This document shows, in pieces, positions 42,028 to 51,298 of a DNA stretch of 64,000 bases. The notes beneath the pieces are model-generated. The model did not search any database and was not told the DNA's origin. It saw only the letters and a list, made by a program, of their open reading frames with translations. This DNA is from Spirosoma utsteinense (GTDB lineage: Bacteria; Bacteroidota; Bacteroidia; Cytophagales; Spirosomataceae). The translations under genes and the position numbers were made by a program. The stretch is from the NCBI RefSeq assembly GCF_014282275.1, contig NZ_VFIA01000014.1, forward strand, positions 62,001 to 126,000. The letters are read 5' to 3'. How positions within the stretch are numbered: position 1 is the first letter of the stretch; every line of letters begins with the position of its first letter.

Positions 42028-43155
42028 ATGGCCTCGTTTTTCCGTTTGATGCTCCTGTCGGGCATAGGGTACCTTGTCAGCACCGGGCTGTTGGCTCAAC
42101 CCGTCAAGCGCCCCCGTGCGTACGGCATCCACCTGGGCGTACTCCCGCCTGGGCCACTCAACGCCATCACCGACGTACCCGGTGTTCGGGTTGGTCAGGT
42201 CACCATTCAGGAAGGGAAAGCTATTCGTACGGGGGTGACGGCCATCATTCCGCACGCAAAAAATCAGTTTCAGCAAAAGAGCCCGGCCGCTATCTACATC
42301 GGAAACGGCTTTGGCAAACTAATGGGTTACAGCCAGGTCGAAGAGCTTGGCACGCTTGAGACGCCTATCGTCCTGACCAACACGCTGAGCGTTCCAACGG
42401 TAGCCGATGCCCTCATCGACTATACCCTCAGGCAGCCCGGCAACGAGCAGGTACGGTCGGTAAATGCACTCGTTGGTGAAACGAACGACGGTTTCCTGAA
42501 TGATATTCGCGGGCGGCACGTAACGAAGCAACACGTGCTGGATGCGCTGGAACAGGCTCAGTCGGGCCCTGTTCGGGAGGGCAACGTGGGTGCCGGAACG
42601 GGAACCGTCTGTTTTGGATTCAAAGGGGGCATCGGCACCTCGTCCCGCAAGCTGCCTGCTTCGCTGGGGGGCTACACCGTTGGCGTGCTGGTCCAGACCA
42701 ACTTTGGGGGTGTCCTGCAAATTGCTGGTGTACCGATCGGGGAGAAGTTGGGGCAGTATGCTTATAGAGACAAACTCGATGGTTCCTGTATGATGGTCGT
42801 TCTGACCGATGCCCCACTGGATGCGCGCAACCTGAAACGGCTGGCCAAACGGGCTTTTATGGGGTTAGCCAAAACGGGCGGCATCGCGTCGAATGGCAGT
42901 GGTGACTATGTCGTTGCCGTTTCGACCGCTTACCAGCTCCCACACGAAACCCGCAGTTCGTTCGATGAAAACAAGGTATTGCGTAATGATGATGTGTCCT
43001 CGTTGTTCATGGCGGCTATCGAAGCAACCGAAGAGGCCATTGTCAACTCCCTGTTCGCGGCCGACACCATGACCGGCGATCAGGGCCATACCGTGGAGAA
43101 ACTACCCGTCGATAAGGTACTTAACTGGCTTAAACAGGCTGGGCAGATTAGGTAA
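42028..43155 (+). CDS. P1 family peptidase (DmpA-type aminopeptidase), exported
   Basis: A 375-residue Ntn-type hydrolase of the DmpA/P1 family, with a signal peptide (ending GLLAQP). DmpA enzymes are made as a precursor and cut themselves before a nucleophilic Ser or Thr. The expected cut site lies in GGIGTSSRK. Other family blocks present are AITDVPGVRVGQVT, ETNDGFLNDI and GNVGAGTGTVCF. Members act as L-aminopeptidases with D-esterase/amidase activity or as beta-aminopeptidases. It lies about 2.6 kb from the ridA/D-amino-acid operon on the other strand, beyond the PAS kinase. A shared theme of D-amino-acid peptides is possible. Confidence 0.92.
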   Translation: MASFFRLMLLSGIGYLVSTGLLAQPVKRPRAYGIHLGVLPPGPLNAITDVPGVRVGQVTIQEGKAIRTGVTAIIPHAKNQFQQKSPAAIYIGNGFGKLMGYSQVEELGTLETPIVLTNTLSVPTVADALIDYTLRQPGNEQVRSVNALVGETNDGFLNDIRGRHVTKQHVLDALEQAQSGPVREGNVGAGTGTVCFGFKGGIGTSSRKLPASLGGYTVGVLVQTNFGGVLQIAGVPIGEKLGQYAYRDKLDGSCMMVVLTDAPLDARNLKRLAKRAFMGLAKTGGIASNGSGDYVVAVSTAYQLPHETRSSFDENKVLRNDDVSSLFMAAIEATEEAIVNSLFAADTMTGDQGHTVEKLPVDKVLNWLKQAGQIR

Positions 43156-43285
43156 ACCACCAGTTTATATCAATAGAAACGCATCGGCTACCTCTTTACC
43201 ACCCGGCCGACGGTATTTCAAAAACCGGAACGTTCTGGTCTCTGAAATACCGTGAGCTATGGATAGGGTAGGCGCGCGTCGGGCG

Positions 43286-44308
43286 TTAGAACTTTATTTC
43301 CTGCGTCAGGTAGGTAGCCTGATTGTCGCCATTGATGCGGACAGTTGCCGTTATCGGTTTGGCGTTCCAGTCGATGGAGATCAATCCATAATTCAATTGC
43401 GCGACCATCTCACCCACCCGGTGCTGATTTGCTTCTTCATGGGCTTTGGAAACATGGGTAAGTCCGCTGCTGGTGATGTCGAACAGGTCATAGTCCAGGC
43501 CCGGCACCGTTATTTTGGACACCTCGGCAATGTGGCGATCACCACTGATGAGCATCGCTCCTTTCGGTTTCGTTTTCCCCAGCAGATCGAGAAACCGCTT
43601 GCGGGCGGTGGGGAAATTTGCCCATTTTTCGTAAGTATGCTCTTCGGGTAAAAACTGAATACCACACCCGATCACATGCACATCGGCGTCGGACCCGGTC
43701 AGCTGGGCTTCCAGCCATTTCCACTGGGTCTCGCCCAGCATATCGCCCGATGGGTCGGGAACGTTGTCTTTCCCGTTCTTTTTGAGTGCATCCCGGAAAT
43801 AACGTCCGTCGAGCAGGATCACCTTTACGCGCTTGCCCTTGGGGCCGTAGGTATGCACCGAATAAGCGCCTTCCTGGGTACGCAGCGGACTCGCGGCCGG
43901 CACGTCCAGAAAATCCAGCATCAGCTGCTGGCTCTGTTTGCGAAACGGATACTCCTTGCCGCCATCGTTTACGCCGTAATCATGATCGTCCCAAACGCCA
44001 ATGATCGATGTCGACTGCCGTAGTTGCTGGTAGACCGGGTTATTTTTCTGCCGGTCATACTTGGCTTTCAGCGTATCCATATTCTCCGAATCGCCATATA
44101 TGTTATCGCCCAGCCAGACCCAGACCTGCGCTTTCTGCGCCAGGATGTCGTCCCATAAAGGTTGTGGCCGTTTCTGGTCGCTGCATGATCCAAAGGCGAT
44201 GGACGTTATGGGGTTTTCAGAGGAAGCGTTGGTTGCTACGGGCCTGGGTGATCGGCATCCCACCAGTATGGTACAGGCCAGAAAGCTTAGTTTGACGAGG
44301 TTTTTCAT
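43286..44308 (-). CDS. PhoD-like metallophosphatase lipoprotein
   Basis: A 340-residue lipoprotein (Cys about 18 in ILVGC). The metallophosphatase core shows AFGSCSDQ, WLGDNIYGD, GVWDDHDYGVNDGG and MLISGDRHIAE, which bind a metal pair in PhoD-type alkaline phosphatases and phosphodiesterases. It probably releases phosphate from esters or teichoic-acid-like diesters in the periplasm or at the surface. It is transcribed alone. A TACTTTTG element about 30 bp upstream of the start resembles a -7 box, but no well-spaced -33 box was found. Confidence 0.9.
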   Translation of the reverse strand: MKNLVKLSFLACTILVGCRSPRPVATNASSENPITSIAFGSCSDQKRPQPLWDDILAQKAQVWVWLGDNIYGDSENMDTLKAKYDRQKNNPVYQQLRQSTSIIGVWDDHDYGVNDGGKEYPFRKQSQQLMLDFLDVPAASPLRTQEGAYSVHTYGPKGKRVKVILLDGRYFRDALKKNGKDNVPDPSGDMLGETQWKWLEAQLTGSDADVHVIGCGIQFLPEEHTYEKWANFPTARKRFLDLLGKTKPKGAMLISGDRHIAEVSKITVPGLDYDLFDITSSGLTHVSKAHEEANQHRVGEMVAQLNYGLISIDWNAKPITATVRINGDNQATYLTQEIKF

Positions 44309-44528
44309 TGAAGATGATTTGTTTCAGTAACCCCGCAAAAGTATAACAGCGACGTTACCGGTTGGGCAATGTCGAAATTTGATAATATTGCCCGACGTTC
44401 GTTCACAGCCACATTTCGCCCTGGATGGCGGCACCCGTTCGTCGATTTGCCAGCCTTTCCCTGCTGTCAATGCCCGCCAACCCGCCTGGGCTGGTTGCCT
44501 CAGGCAGGCGTTTACGGCGGATAACGGC

Positions 44529-45569
44529 TTAACTCAGCGCAGTCCGGCAGTAGGCTACACATTTTTTCACTTCGGCCACCGCGTTTGAGCCGGCCGGAAT
44601 TTGATATTCCAGTTCGACCGTAGCCGGGAACGTATACTTCTGATCACGCATCAGTTGCAACACCTGCTTCAACGGCGTATCGCCCTGGCCCCAAGGCAGA
44701 TTACCCTTGCCGTGGTCGGACGTCTGGCGATCTTTGATGTGCATACTGACAAGGCGATCGTGCTTCTGCCTGAGAAACACCAGCGGATCGAGATTGCCCG
44801 CAGCTATATAATGCCCCAGGTCGAAGTTAATCGCATTTCCCGGCGACTGGGCCAAGGCTGTATCCCAGAACGTTGGGGTCTGTTGTTCATGGCCATGGTA
44901 GCCTACCCGCATCCCTTGCTTTTCGGCCATTTTACCCAGCCTGAGCGTATGGGCATCGTTAGAAGGGTGTTCGAGCGTGACCTGATTGGCACCCATCAGT
45001 TTGGCCGCCTTAAGGCCGTATTCGATCTCGGCGTCTGTGCTTTGCAGGCCAAAGGTATCCGGCTTGAAACCGTAGATTTTCACCCCCGCCTGATTGTACA
45101 GTTTACGCACCTGCTCGAACTTGTTCATGGGTGCCGACAGCCGCCATTTGGTCATCTCTGCCCGGTAGGCTTTCATGGCCACATCCAGGTCGGCGAGTTG
45201 TTTCTTCTCATCGTCGGTCAGTTCTTTTTTCTCGAAACGTTTCCTCATCAGCGGAAATACCGATTTCATATCGACCGGATTTTTAGGTGCCCCGACGAAT
45301 GATTCGGCGGGACCTCCCATCAGTTCAATAGCGCTGATCCCCGAATCCAGCACGTATTGCAGGGTAGCTTCGGCACTTTGGTCGGGCATATCCCGAAACG
45401 AGTAGGTGATAACGCCAATCTGTACCCCATCGATCAGCGAATTTGGTTTCTCCCCCAGACTACGAATCAGGGCGGGTGCGCCGAACAGCTTATGGCTACC
45501 CAGTACGGTTCCGGAGATGAGGGCGGCCGTGGTTCCCAAAAACTGCCGACGTGATGGTTGATTTTTCAT
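44529..45569 (-). CDS. Tat-exported sugar phosphate isomerase/epimerase-like TIM barrel
   Basis: A 346-residue protein with a twin-arginine signal (PSRRQFLGTTAALISGTVLG) and an AP-endonuclease-2-type TIM barrel. Typical pieces are SAIELMGGPAES, VTLEHPSND, YHGHEQQ, NFDLGHYIAAG and MHIKDR, with the His, Asp and Glu residues that bind a metal in this family. Bacteroidota have many exported members of unknown substrate, thought to act on sugars or inositol-like compounds in the periplasm. It is transcribed alone and divergent from the Crp/Fnr gene. Confidence 0.9.
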   Translation of the reverse strand: MKNQPSRRQFLGTTAALISGTVLGSHKLFGAPALIRSLGEKPNSLIDGVQIGVITYSFRDMPDQSAEATLQYVLDSGISAIELMGGPAESFVGAPKNPVDMKSVFPLMRKRFEKKELTDDEKKQLADLDVAMKAYRAEMTKWRLSAPMNKFEQVRKLYNQAGVKIYGFKPDTFGLQSTDAEIEYGLKAAKLMGANQVTLEHPSNDAHTLRLGKMAEKQGMRVGYHGHEQQTPTFWDTALAQSPGNAINFDLGHYIAAGNLDPLVFLRQKHDRLVSMHIKDRQTSDHGKGNLPWGQGDTPLKQVLQLMRDQKYTFPATVELEYQIPAGSNAVAEVKKCVAYCRTALS

Positions 45570-45718
45570 GTGCCTGTATGCCTGATGGCGGGTTTATTGG
45601 AATTTCCTTTTTCGGTTAGTGTTATTCCCTGAGCCAGTGTCCACTCAATACGGTACAAAGCAGCACCATCGACAGATATACCAGGTCGGGCAATACATCC
45701 GAATCGACCAGCGACCTT

Positions 45719-45747
45719 TTTCGGCCAGGTACCTTTCCTTATTTTTG
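45719..45747 (+). promoter_or_regulatory. Bacteroidota-type promoter of the Crp/Fnr gene
   Basis: TATTTTTG (45740-45747) matches the -7 consensus exactly. TTTC (45719-45722) matches the -33 TTTG at three of four bases with a 17-bp spacer. The predicted start of transcription is about 40 bp before the ATG at 45795. Confidence 0.5.
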
Positions 45748-45794
45748 ACGTGCTTTCTCTCAAGGGTAAGTAGACCAATCTATACCCCGCCCCT

Positions 45795-46394
45795 ATGCCT
45801 TCCCTCTCGCTGCCCGACTACTTACTGCCCCATTTAAATCAGCACAGTACCCAGCCTATCATATCGCAGCGGTTTGGCAAGGGCGACTACCTGTACAAGC
45901 CGGGCGACGAGGCTCCCTTTATTTACCTGATCGAAACAGGCATCGTCAAGATTGGCAGTTTTGGGGCTTCCGGGGAGCGTATTATCTATGACATTCTGCA
46001 ACCCGGCGAAACCTTTGGCAACCTGCATTACCTCGACGAGGACGGGGTCGAGTTTTTTGAGTTTGCGCAGGCCGCCACGAGCGTCGACCTGTTCGCCATC
46101 GACTATTCGTTCTTTCGCCATCAGATCGAGAACGACCCCGTCATTGCCCGCTGGTTCCATAAGGTAGTCATCCGCCGGTGGTGCAAAGCCGAAACCCGGC
46201 TCCTCCAGCGGGCAGGTGAATCGGTTGAGGATCGGCTCCGGCAGCTCCAACAGGCATACAGCAGCCCCGTCAGCGACGCCGACCGAAAGCAACACCAGAT
46301 CCTGAATTTGCTATCACACCAGGAAATTGCCGACCTGATCGGCACGACCCGCCAAACTGCCTCCAAGAAGCTGAAAGGTCGGCCCCTCCCCTAG
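45795..46394 (+). CDS. Crp/Fnr family transcriptional regulator
   Basis: A 199-residue regulator. The N-terminal cyclic-nucleotide-binding-like beta-roll (about 20-130) has FGKGDYLYKPGDEAPFIYLIETG and PGETFGNLHY. The C-terminal winged helix has LLSHQEIADLIGTTRQTASKKLK. No Cys cluster for an FeS centre is present, so it is not an Fnr-type oxygen sensor. The ligand is unknown. It lies 170 bp before the TonB receptor gene in the same direction and could control it. Confidence 0.88.
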   Translation: MPSLSLPDYLLPHLNQHSTQPIISQRFGKGDYLYKPGDEAPFIYLIETGIVKIGSFGASGERIIYDILQPGETFGNLHYLDEDGVEFFEFAQAATSVDLFAIDYSFFRHQIENDPVIARWFHKVVIRRWCKAETRLLQRAGESVEDRLRQLQQAYSSPVSDADRKQHQILNLLSHQEIADLIGTTRQTASKKLKGRPLP

Positions 46395-46565
46395 CCGATA
46401 TGGCCCGAATGTTTCGAAATTATTACCAACGCCCCCCATTTTCTGTCTGTTCGTGAACAGGCCGTGAACATATCGTTAAGACTGGTCTGGGTGTTAAATT
46501 TTAACATGTCTCTCGTAGCCGGATAGTGGAGTTTTGCTTCGTTACCCAATCTATAGATCGCTATT

Positions 46566-49500
46566 ATGAGACAAATCTCCTCATGTAAGTACCTGACACA
46601 AGGACTTTTCTATGTTTTATTGCTTGCCGCTACCAGCCTGTCTTCCTACGGTCAGGCAACCGACGCTACCCTTGCGGGCCTGGTGAAAGATGGAGCGGGC
46701 GGCCCGCTGCCCGGCGCTACGATCAGCGTCAGAAATGAGTCGACGGGGTTCCAGACGGGTACGCAGACCGGGTCTGACGGCCGGTTCGCGATCAAGCAGC
46801 TTCCGCTGGGTGGCCCCTACTCCATCACGGTTTCTTTTATTGGTTTCACCAGCCAGGTACGCACCGGCTACCAGCTGAACCAGGCCGATCTGGTCACTGT
46901 CAATGTCGACCTTGCCGAGGCCGACCGCGCCTTACAGGAAGTAGTTGTAAAGGAAACGGCGCTTAAAAGCCGCGTCGACCGGCTGGGGGCATCGCTGGGT
47001 ATAACCGCAGGAAACATTGCCAAACTCCCGATCAACAACCGCAGTTTCACCAATCTCCTGGCCTTATCGCCCCTGAGCAACGGAGGTAGTATTGGCGGGC
47101 AGCTGCCGTCATCGACCAACTACCTGATCGACGGAGCCAGCGCCCGGAATAACCTTACAAGTGGCGCCCTGGGAAACGGCCCCTTTTCGCTTTCCCTCGA
47201 AGCCATCCGTGAATTTGAGATCGTCGCCAACGAGTATGACGTAACGAAAGGACGCCAGGGGGGCGGCTCGGTGAGCGTCGTTACCAAGTCCGGCACCAAC
47301 ACCCTGACCGGAACGGCCTTCACCTATTACAACGCCGATGGATTATCCAGTCCGCGCGACATGCGGGGCAACACCCGCGTCGTTGATTTTACCCGGTTTC
47401 AGTATGGTTTCAGCCTCGGCGGAGCCATCGTTAAAGACAAGCTCCATTATTTCGTAGCCCTCGACCGGCAGACCGAGTCATCGCCTTTTTACATCGCCGA
47501 TATCCGCCAGGACGCCGATGCCAACGCACTCGGCATCAGCAAGGCGGTTCTGGACAGCGTCATCACCATTGGTCGTCAGAAATATGGGTTGAGCAACACC
47601 CAGCAGGTGGGCGAGTTCAAACGGGAAACCGTGGCCAACACCTTATTCACCCGCCTGGACTGGCAGATCAACCCCCGCAATACGCTGACCATCCGGAACA
47701 ACTTCAGCAACTGGAACAACCCGAATAGCAACAACGACAACTCGGCCATCAATCTGTACGAGGTATATGGCGACTTCAAATCGGTGGAGAACAGCACCCT
47801 GGCATCGCTTCGCTCGACCCTGAAGTCAACCCTTATCAATGAGCTGAAGGTGCAGTACCAGCATGCCAGCCGGAATTACGAAGCCAACAGCCTGCTTCCG
47901 TCAGCCAATATTCCCCGGGCTATCGTGACCGTGAACTCACTGCTGCCCAATGGCCGGAACAGCAACACGTCGGTACAGCTGGGTGGCCAGCGTTTTACGC
48001 CCGAGCGCAACCTCGAAAACCAGTTCCAACTGGCCAACACCCTCTACTGGAACAAAGGACGCTATAACATCACACTCGGTACCGATAACACGCTGACGTA
48101 TCTGGACACCTACATTTCCAACGAGCAGAACGGACGCTTTATCTTTAACAGCCTGAAAGAGTTCAACGACCTGAACCCCTCCCGTTATGCCCGTGAAGTA
48201 CCAACGAACGGGGTACCATCGGTACAGCAATACGTGCTGAACGCGTCATTGTTCGGGCAGGTGCAGTTCAACCCCCATCCCGACGTTGCCCTACAGGCGG
48301 GTGTTCGGTGGGACCTGACCAGTTACCTCACCAAAGGCGACTACAACCCGGTTGTTGAACGGGAGCTGGGACTACGCACGGATGCCAACCCCACCGACTG
48401 GAACAATATACAGCCCCGTTTCCAGCTGACCTGGAACGCAGGCGGTAAAAGCCGAGATATCTTCCGTGTTGGCGGGGGTGTATTCTCGGCCTATGTCATC
48501 AACTACGCCCAGGTCAACAATATCCAGAATACGGGCACCAAAGTAGCAGCCATCGACGTGACGCGGCCGGCCAACGCGAGCCAGCCCAACCTGGTACCCC
48601 GGCCGGATTTTGTAGCCTACCGCAACGATCCGAGCACGGCACCCGGCGTACCCGCCGGCGCGGCTCCGGTCTCGACGATCAACCTCAACGACCCCAATTT
48701 TCAGGTACCTACGATCTACAAGGCCAACATTACCTACAGCCACTTTTTCAGCGATAATTTCCGGCTGGGGGCTAACCTGCTGTATGCCAAAACGGTCAAC
48801 AATTACGTGTACCTCGATCAGAACCTGGTCGACCAGCCTTACTTCACGCTCGCTAACGAAGCCAACCGGGGCGTGTTCGTACCAGCCAATACCATTGCCA
48901 CCGGTAGTGGCCAGACCAATAACGTGCTGGGCCGGAAGACGCAGGCTGTGGGCCGCACGCTGATGCTGACCAACGGGGCTAAACTGCAAACACTGACGCT
49001 GGTCGTGGATGGCGAAGTCCAACTACCCCGCAACGGGTCGCTGGCGTTCAGTTACACCTGGAACGATGCAAAGGATAACACCTCTTACAACGGTAACGTA
49101 GCTAATACCTCGACATTCCGACCAATCAAGAGTGATCCCCGCAGCCTGGACGAGATCAATTATTCAGACAACCAGTTCCGGCATAAACTCGTGGCTTACG
49201 GCTCTACTCCATCGGTGGGTGGTGTGGTCCTGAGCGTCCGGTTTACAGGCATCGGCGGAACCCGCTACTCACTGCTCGTCGACGGCGATATCAACGGTGA
49301 CTTTGTTGGCGGCCCCGGCAACGATAATGACCTGGCTTATGTGTTCAACCCCAACAGTCCGGAGGTAGCCCAGAGCGTTCGTACGTCCATGGAAAAGGTT
49401 TTAAACAACCCCGATAACCGGGCGGCTGACTTTATCCGCAACAGTTTGGGTACCATCTCGGATCGGAACGGGGGTGAGAATCCCTTCTCCGGCACGTTTG

Positions 49501-49805
49501 ACGTACGGCTTTCCAAAATTTTCAAGACCTATAAAACGCAGCGGCTGGAAGTGAGTGTCGACGTATTCAACTTTGCCAACCTGCTTGGTCAGACCCTGGA
49601 CGGCGTCGTCACAAAAGGAACCGAGGCCACCTCGATGCGGAACTGGGGCGGCAATTTCAACCTTAACAACCAGACACTTCTTGTACCAAACGGGTTTAAT
49701 CCAACCAGCCGCCAGTATAGCTACCGGGTGAACGAAAACGTGGGAACAACCCAGAAAAACGGAACACCGTACTCGGTACAGTTAGGTGCCCGTTACTCGT
49801 TTTAG
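46566..49805 (+). CDS. TonB-dependent receptor with carboxypeptidase-regulatory-like domain (Oar type)
   Basis: A 1079-residue outer-membrane protein. It has a signal peptide (ending SSYGQ), then a CarboxypepD_reg-like beta sandwich (about 30-115, DGAGGPLPGATISVRNESTG). A plug domain (NNRSFTNLLALSPLS, YLIDGASARNN) and a large beta-barrel follow, ending in an aromatic residue (LGARYSF). The Oar-type plug and the lack of a SusD partner argue against a classical SusC glycan importer. Oar homologues import or export proteins, siderophores or other ligands. A long perfect inverted repeat lies 10 bp after the stop. Confidence 0.92.
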   Translation: MRQISSCKYLTQGLFYVLLLAATSLSSYGQATDATLAGLVKDGAGGPLPGATISVRNESTGFQTGTQTGSDGRFAIKQLPLGGPYSITVSFIGFTSQVRTGYQLNQADLVTVNVDLAEADRALQEVVVKETALKSRVDRLGASLGITAGNIAKLPINNRSFTNLLALSPLSNGGSIGGQLPSSTNYLIDGASARNNLTSGALGNGPFSLSLEAIREFEIVANEYDVTKGRQGGGSVSVVTKSGTNTLTGTAFTYYNADGLSSPRDMRGNTRVVDFTRFQYGFSLGGAIVKDKLHYFVALDRQTESSPFYIADIRQDADANALGISKAVLDSVITIGRQKYGLSNTQQVGEFKRETVANTLFTRLDWQINPRNTLTIRNNFSNWNNPNSNNDNSAINLYEVYGDFKSVENSTLASLRSTLKSTLINELKVQYQHASRNYEANSLLPSANIPRAIVTVNSLLPNGRNSNTSVQLGGQRFTPERNLENQFQLANTLYWNKGRYNITLGTDNTLTYLDTYISNEQNGRFIFNSLKEFNDLNPSRYAREVPTNGVPSVQQYVLNASLFGQVQFNPHPDVALQAGVRWDLTSYLTKGDYNPVVERELGLRTDANPTDWNNIQPRFQLTWNAGGKSRDIFRVGGGVFSAYVINYAQVNNIQNTGTKVAAIDVTRPANASQPNLVPRPDFVAYRNDPSTAPGVPAGAAPVSTINLNDPNFQVPTIYKANITYSHFFSDNFRLGANLLYAKTVNNYVYLDQNLVDQPYFTLANEANRGVFVPANTIATGSGQTNNVLGRKTQAVGRTLMLTNGAKLQTLTLVVDGEVQLPRNGSLAFSYTWNDAKDNTSYNGNVANTSTFRPIKSDPRSLDEINYSDNQFRHKLVAYGSTPSVGGVVLSVRFTGIGGTRYSLLVDGDINGDFVGGPGNDNDLAYVFNPNSPEVAQSVRTSMEKVLNNPDNRAADFIRNSLGTISDRNGGENPFSGTFDVRLSKIFKTYKTQRLEVSVDVFNFANLLGQTLDGVVTKGTEATSMRNWGGNFNLNNQTLLVPNGFNPTSRQYSYRVNENVGTTQKNGTPYSVQLGARYSF

Positions 49806-49814
49806 GGCATAACC

Positions 49815-49894
49815 AATGGCTAAGAAGCTGTTTGAGTTAGCTCTACAGCCCCTAACGGGGCTGTAGAGCTAACTCAAACAGCTTCTTAGCCATT
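49815..49894. repeat. Perfect 38-bp inverted repeat between convergent genes
   Basis: Bases 49815-49852 are repeated exactly as their reverse complement at 49857-49894 around a TAAC loop. The arms begin AATGGCTAAGAAGCTG and end CTCTACAGCCCC at the loop. It lies between the TonB receptor stop (49805) and the cheB-like stop (49916). A GC-rich tip would make a strong RNA hairpin from either strand, so a bidirectional terminator is possible, but no T-tract follows on either side. Perfect arms of this length are unusual for a terminator. Confidence 0.85.
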
Positions 49895-49915
49895 CCCCGA
49901 CGGGGAATTGCCCGT

Positions 49916-50497
49916 TCAGATCCCGGTGGTCAGCAAGGCGATCAGGCCGGGAACATCGAGAATATAATCTGGTTGGGAACGTAGAATGGCCTGTTGCGGC
50001 ATAAACGCTACCTGGGCCGTTTCTGGTTGTTGAACAACCACCTGCCCACCTGCCTGTTTGATAGCTATAAGTCCGTTTGTGCCGTCGGCGTTGGCCCCGG
50101 AGAGCAGGACACCTATGAGCGCCGGGCCGAACACATCGGCCGCCGACTCGAAGGCCACGTCGATCGAGGGGCGGCTATAGTTGACTTTTTCCGAGTCATC
50201 CAGCGAAAAAGAACCATCCAGTTCGATCAGTAAATGGTAGTCGGCAGGGGCCAGATAAATATGGCCCGGCTGCAATATATCCTTATCGTCGACCTCCTTG
50301 ACCGGAATAGCCGTTTTGAGGGACAACAAATTTGCCAGTGTCGAGTCAGCGGTGTTTTTACGGTGCAAGACAATGACCACCGAAAACGCCAGTGGTGACT
50401 GTAATGCCGGTAGAAGTTGCAGCAACACCTCGATGCTGCCCGTTGAGCCCCCAATGATGACAACTTTATTGGGCACGATTACCCCACTTTCCGCCAT
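49916..50497 (-). CDS. CheB-type methylesterase domain protein
   Basis: A 193-residue stand-alone CheB catalytic domain with the Ser-His-Asp triad visible in GGSTGS, VLHRK and SGANADG. It lacks the receiver domain of classical CheB. It removes methyl or amide groups from glutamates in receptor or partner proteins. It overlaps cheR by 19 bp and is the last gene of a five-gene signalling operon. No chemoreceptor or CheA gene is nearby, so the substrate may be the coiled-coil region of the hybrid kinase, which is inference. Confidence 0.92.
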   Translation of the reverse strand: MAESGVIVPNKVVIIGGSTGSIEVLLQLLPALQSPLAFSVVIVLHRKNTADSTLANLLSLKTAIPVKEVDDKDILQPGHIYLAPADYHLLIELDGSFSLDDSEKVNYSRPSIDVAFESAADVFGPALIGVLLSGANADGTNGLIAIKQAGGQVVVQQPETAQVAFMPQQAILRSQPDYILDVPGLIALLTTGI

Positions 50498-51288
50498 AAC
50501 TTTTCGCTGCCTATTTGTTTATATTTCGCTTGAATGGATGAGAACTTAATGGTTTCCTTAGCACCCAACGCCAGGAAGCTGAGCGGCCCCAGGCTTTCGT
50601 CGAACAGGGTGAACACGCGCTCCTGCAGGGCTTTGTCGAAATAGATCAAAACATTGCGGCAAAGGATCAGATCGAATTCGTTGAACGAACGATCCGACAC
50701 CAGATTATGGGTAGAAAAAACCATTTTTCTGGTCAGTTCTTCATCGAATTTAACGTACCCGTACTGCGCCGTGTAGTAGATTGAAAAATCATGTATGCCG
50801 CCCGACAGTATGTAGTTTTCGGAGTATTGTTTCATGGGCCCCATCGCAAAAATACCGTTGCGCGCAGCTTCCAGCACTTCCGGATTCAGGTCTGTTGCAT
50901 ACAGCAGCGATTTGTGCAGCAAGTTGGCTTCTTTCAGCAGAATGGCCATCGAAAAAACCTCTTCTCCCGTTGAGCAGCCCGCGTGCCAGACCCGGATAAA
51001 TGGTTTCGCGGCCAGGGCCGTCAGCACCTCGGTACGCAGCGCTTTATAGAATAGCGGATCGCGGAACATTTCGGTCACGTTGACCGTCAGCTCTTCCACA
51101 AATCGCTTTAGATAGTCGCTGTCTGACCGGACCCGGTAGCGCAGCTCAGCGAAACTTGGAAACCGGTCCAGCGACCACAGTCGATTGATCCGACGCTTCA
51201 GCGACGCCCGGGCATAATGCGTAAAGTCATAGCCATATAAATCCACTAAATCGTTCAGCAACAAATCAACCTCTTCCTCCTCAATCAT
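50479..51288 (-). CDS. CheR-type protein-glutamate methyltransferase
   Basis: A 269-residue SAM-dependent methyltransferase. The CheR N-terminal helical domain (residues 1-70) is followed by a Rossmann domain with the SAM motif VWHAGCSTGEEVFS, the acidic ATDLNPEVL and the LCRNVLIYF motif. It methylates glutamates on signalling proteins and is paired here with a CheB-type esterase that reverses this. It lies 10 bp downstream of a lone receiver gene. Confidence 0.93.
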   Translation of the reverse strand: MIEEEEVDLLLNDLVDLYGYDFTHYARASLKRRINRLWSLDRFPSFAELRYRVRSDSDYLKRFVEELTVNVTEMFRDPLFYKALRTEVLTALAAKPFIRVWHAGCSTGEEVFSMAILLKEANLLHKSLLYATDLNPEVLEAARNGIFAMGPMKQYSENYILSGGIHDFSIYYTAQYGYVKFDEELTRKMVFSTHNLVSDRSFNEFDLILCRNVLIYFDKALQERVFTLFDESLGPLSFLALGAKETIKFSSIQAKYKQIGSEKLWRKVG

Positions 51289-51298
51289 AAACGCTCAA

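Noticed and set aside
46566-49805. Polysaccharide utilisation locus built on the TonB receptor
   Set aside because: No SusD-like gene follows. The receptor is of the Oar type and no glycosidase is next to it.
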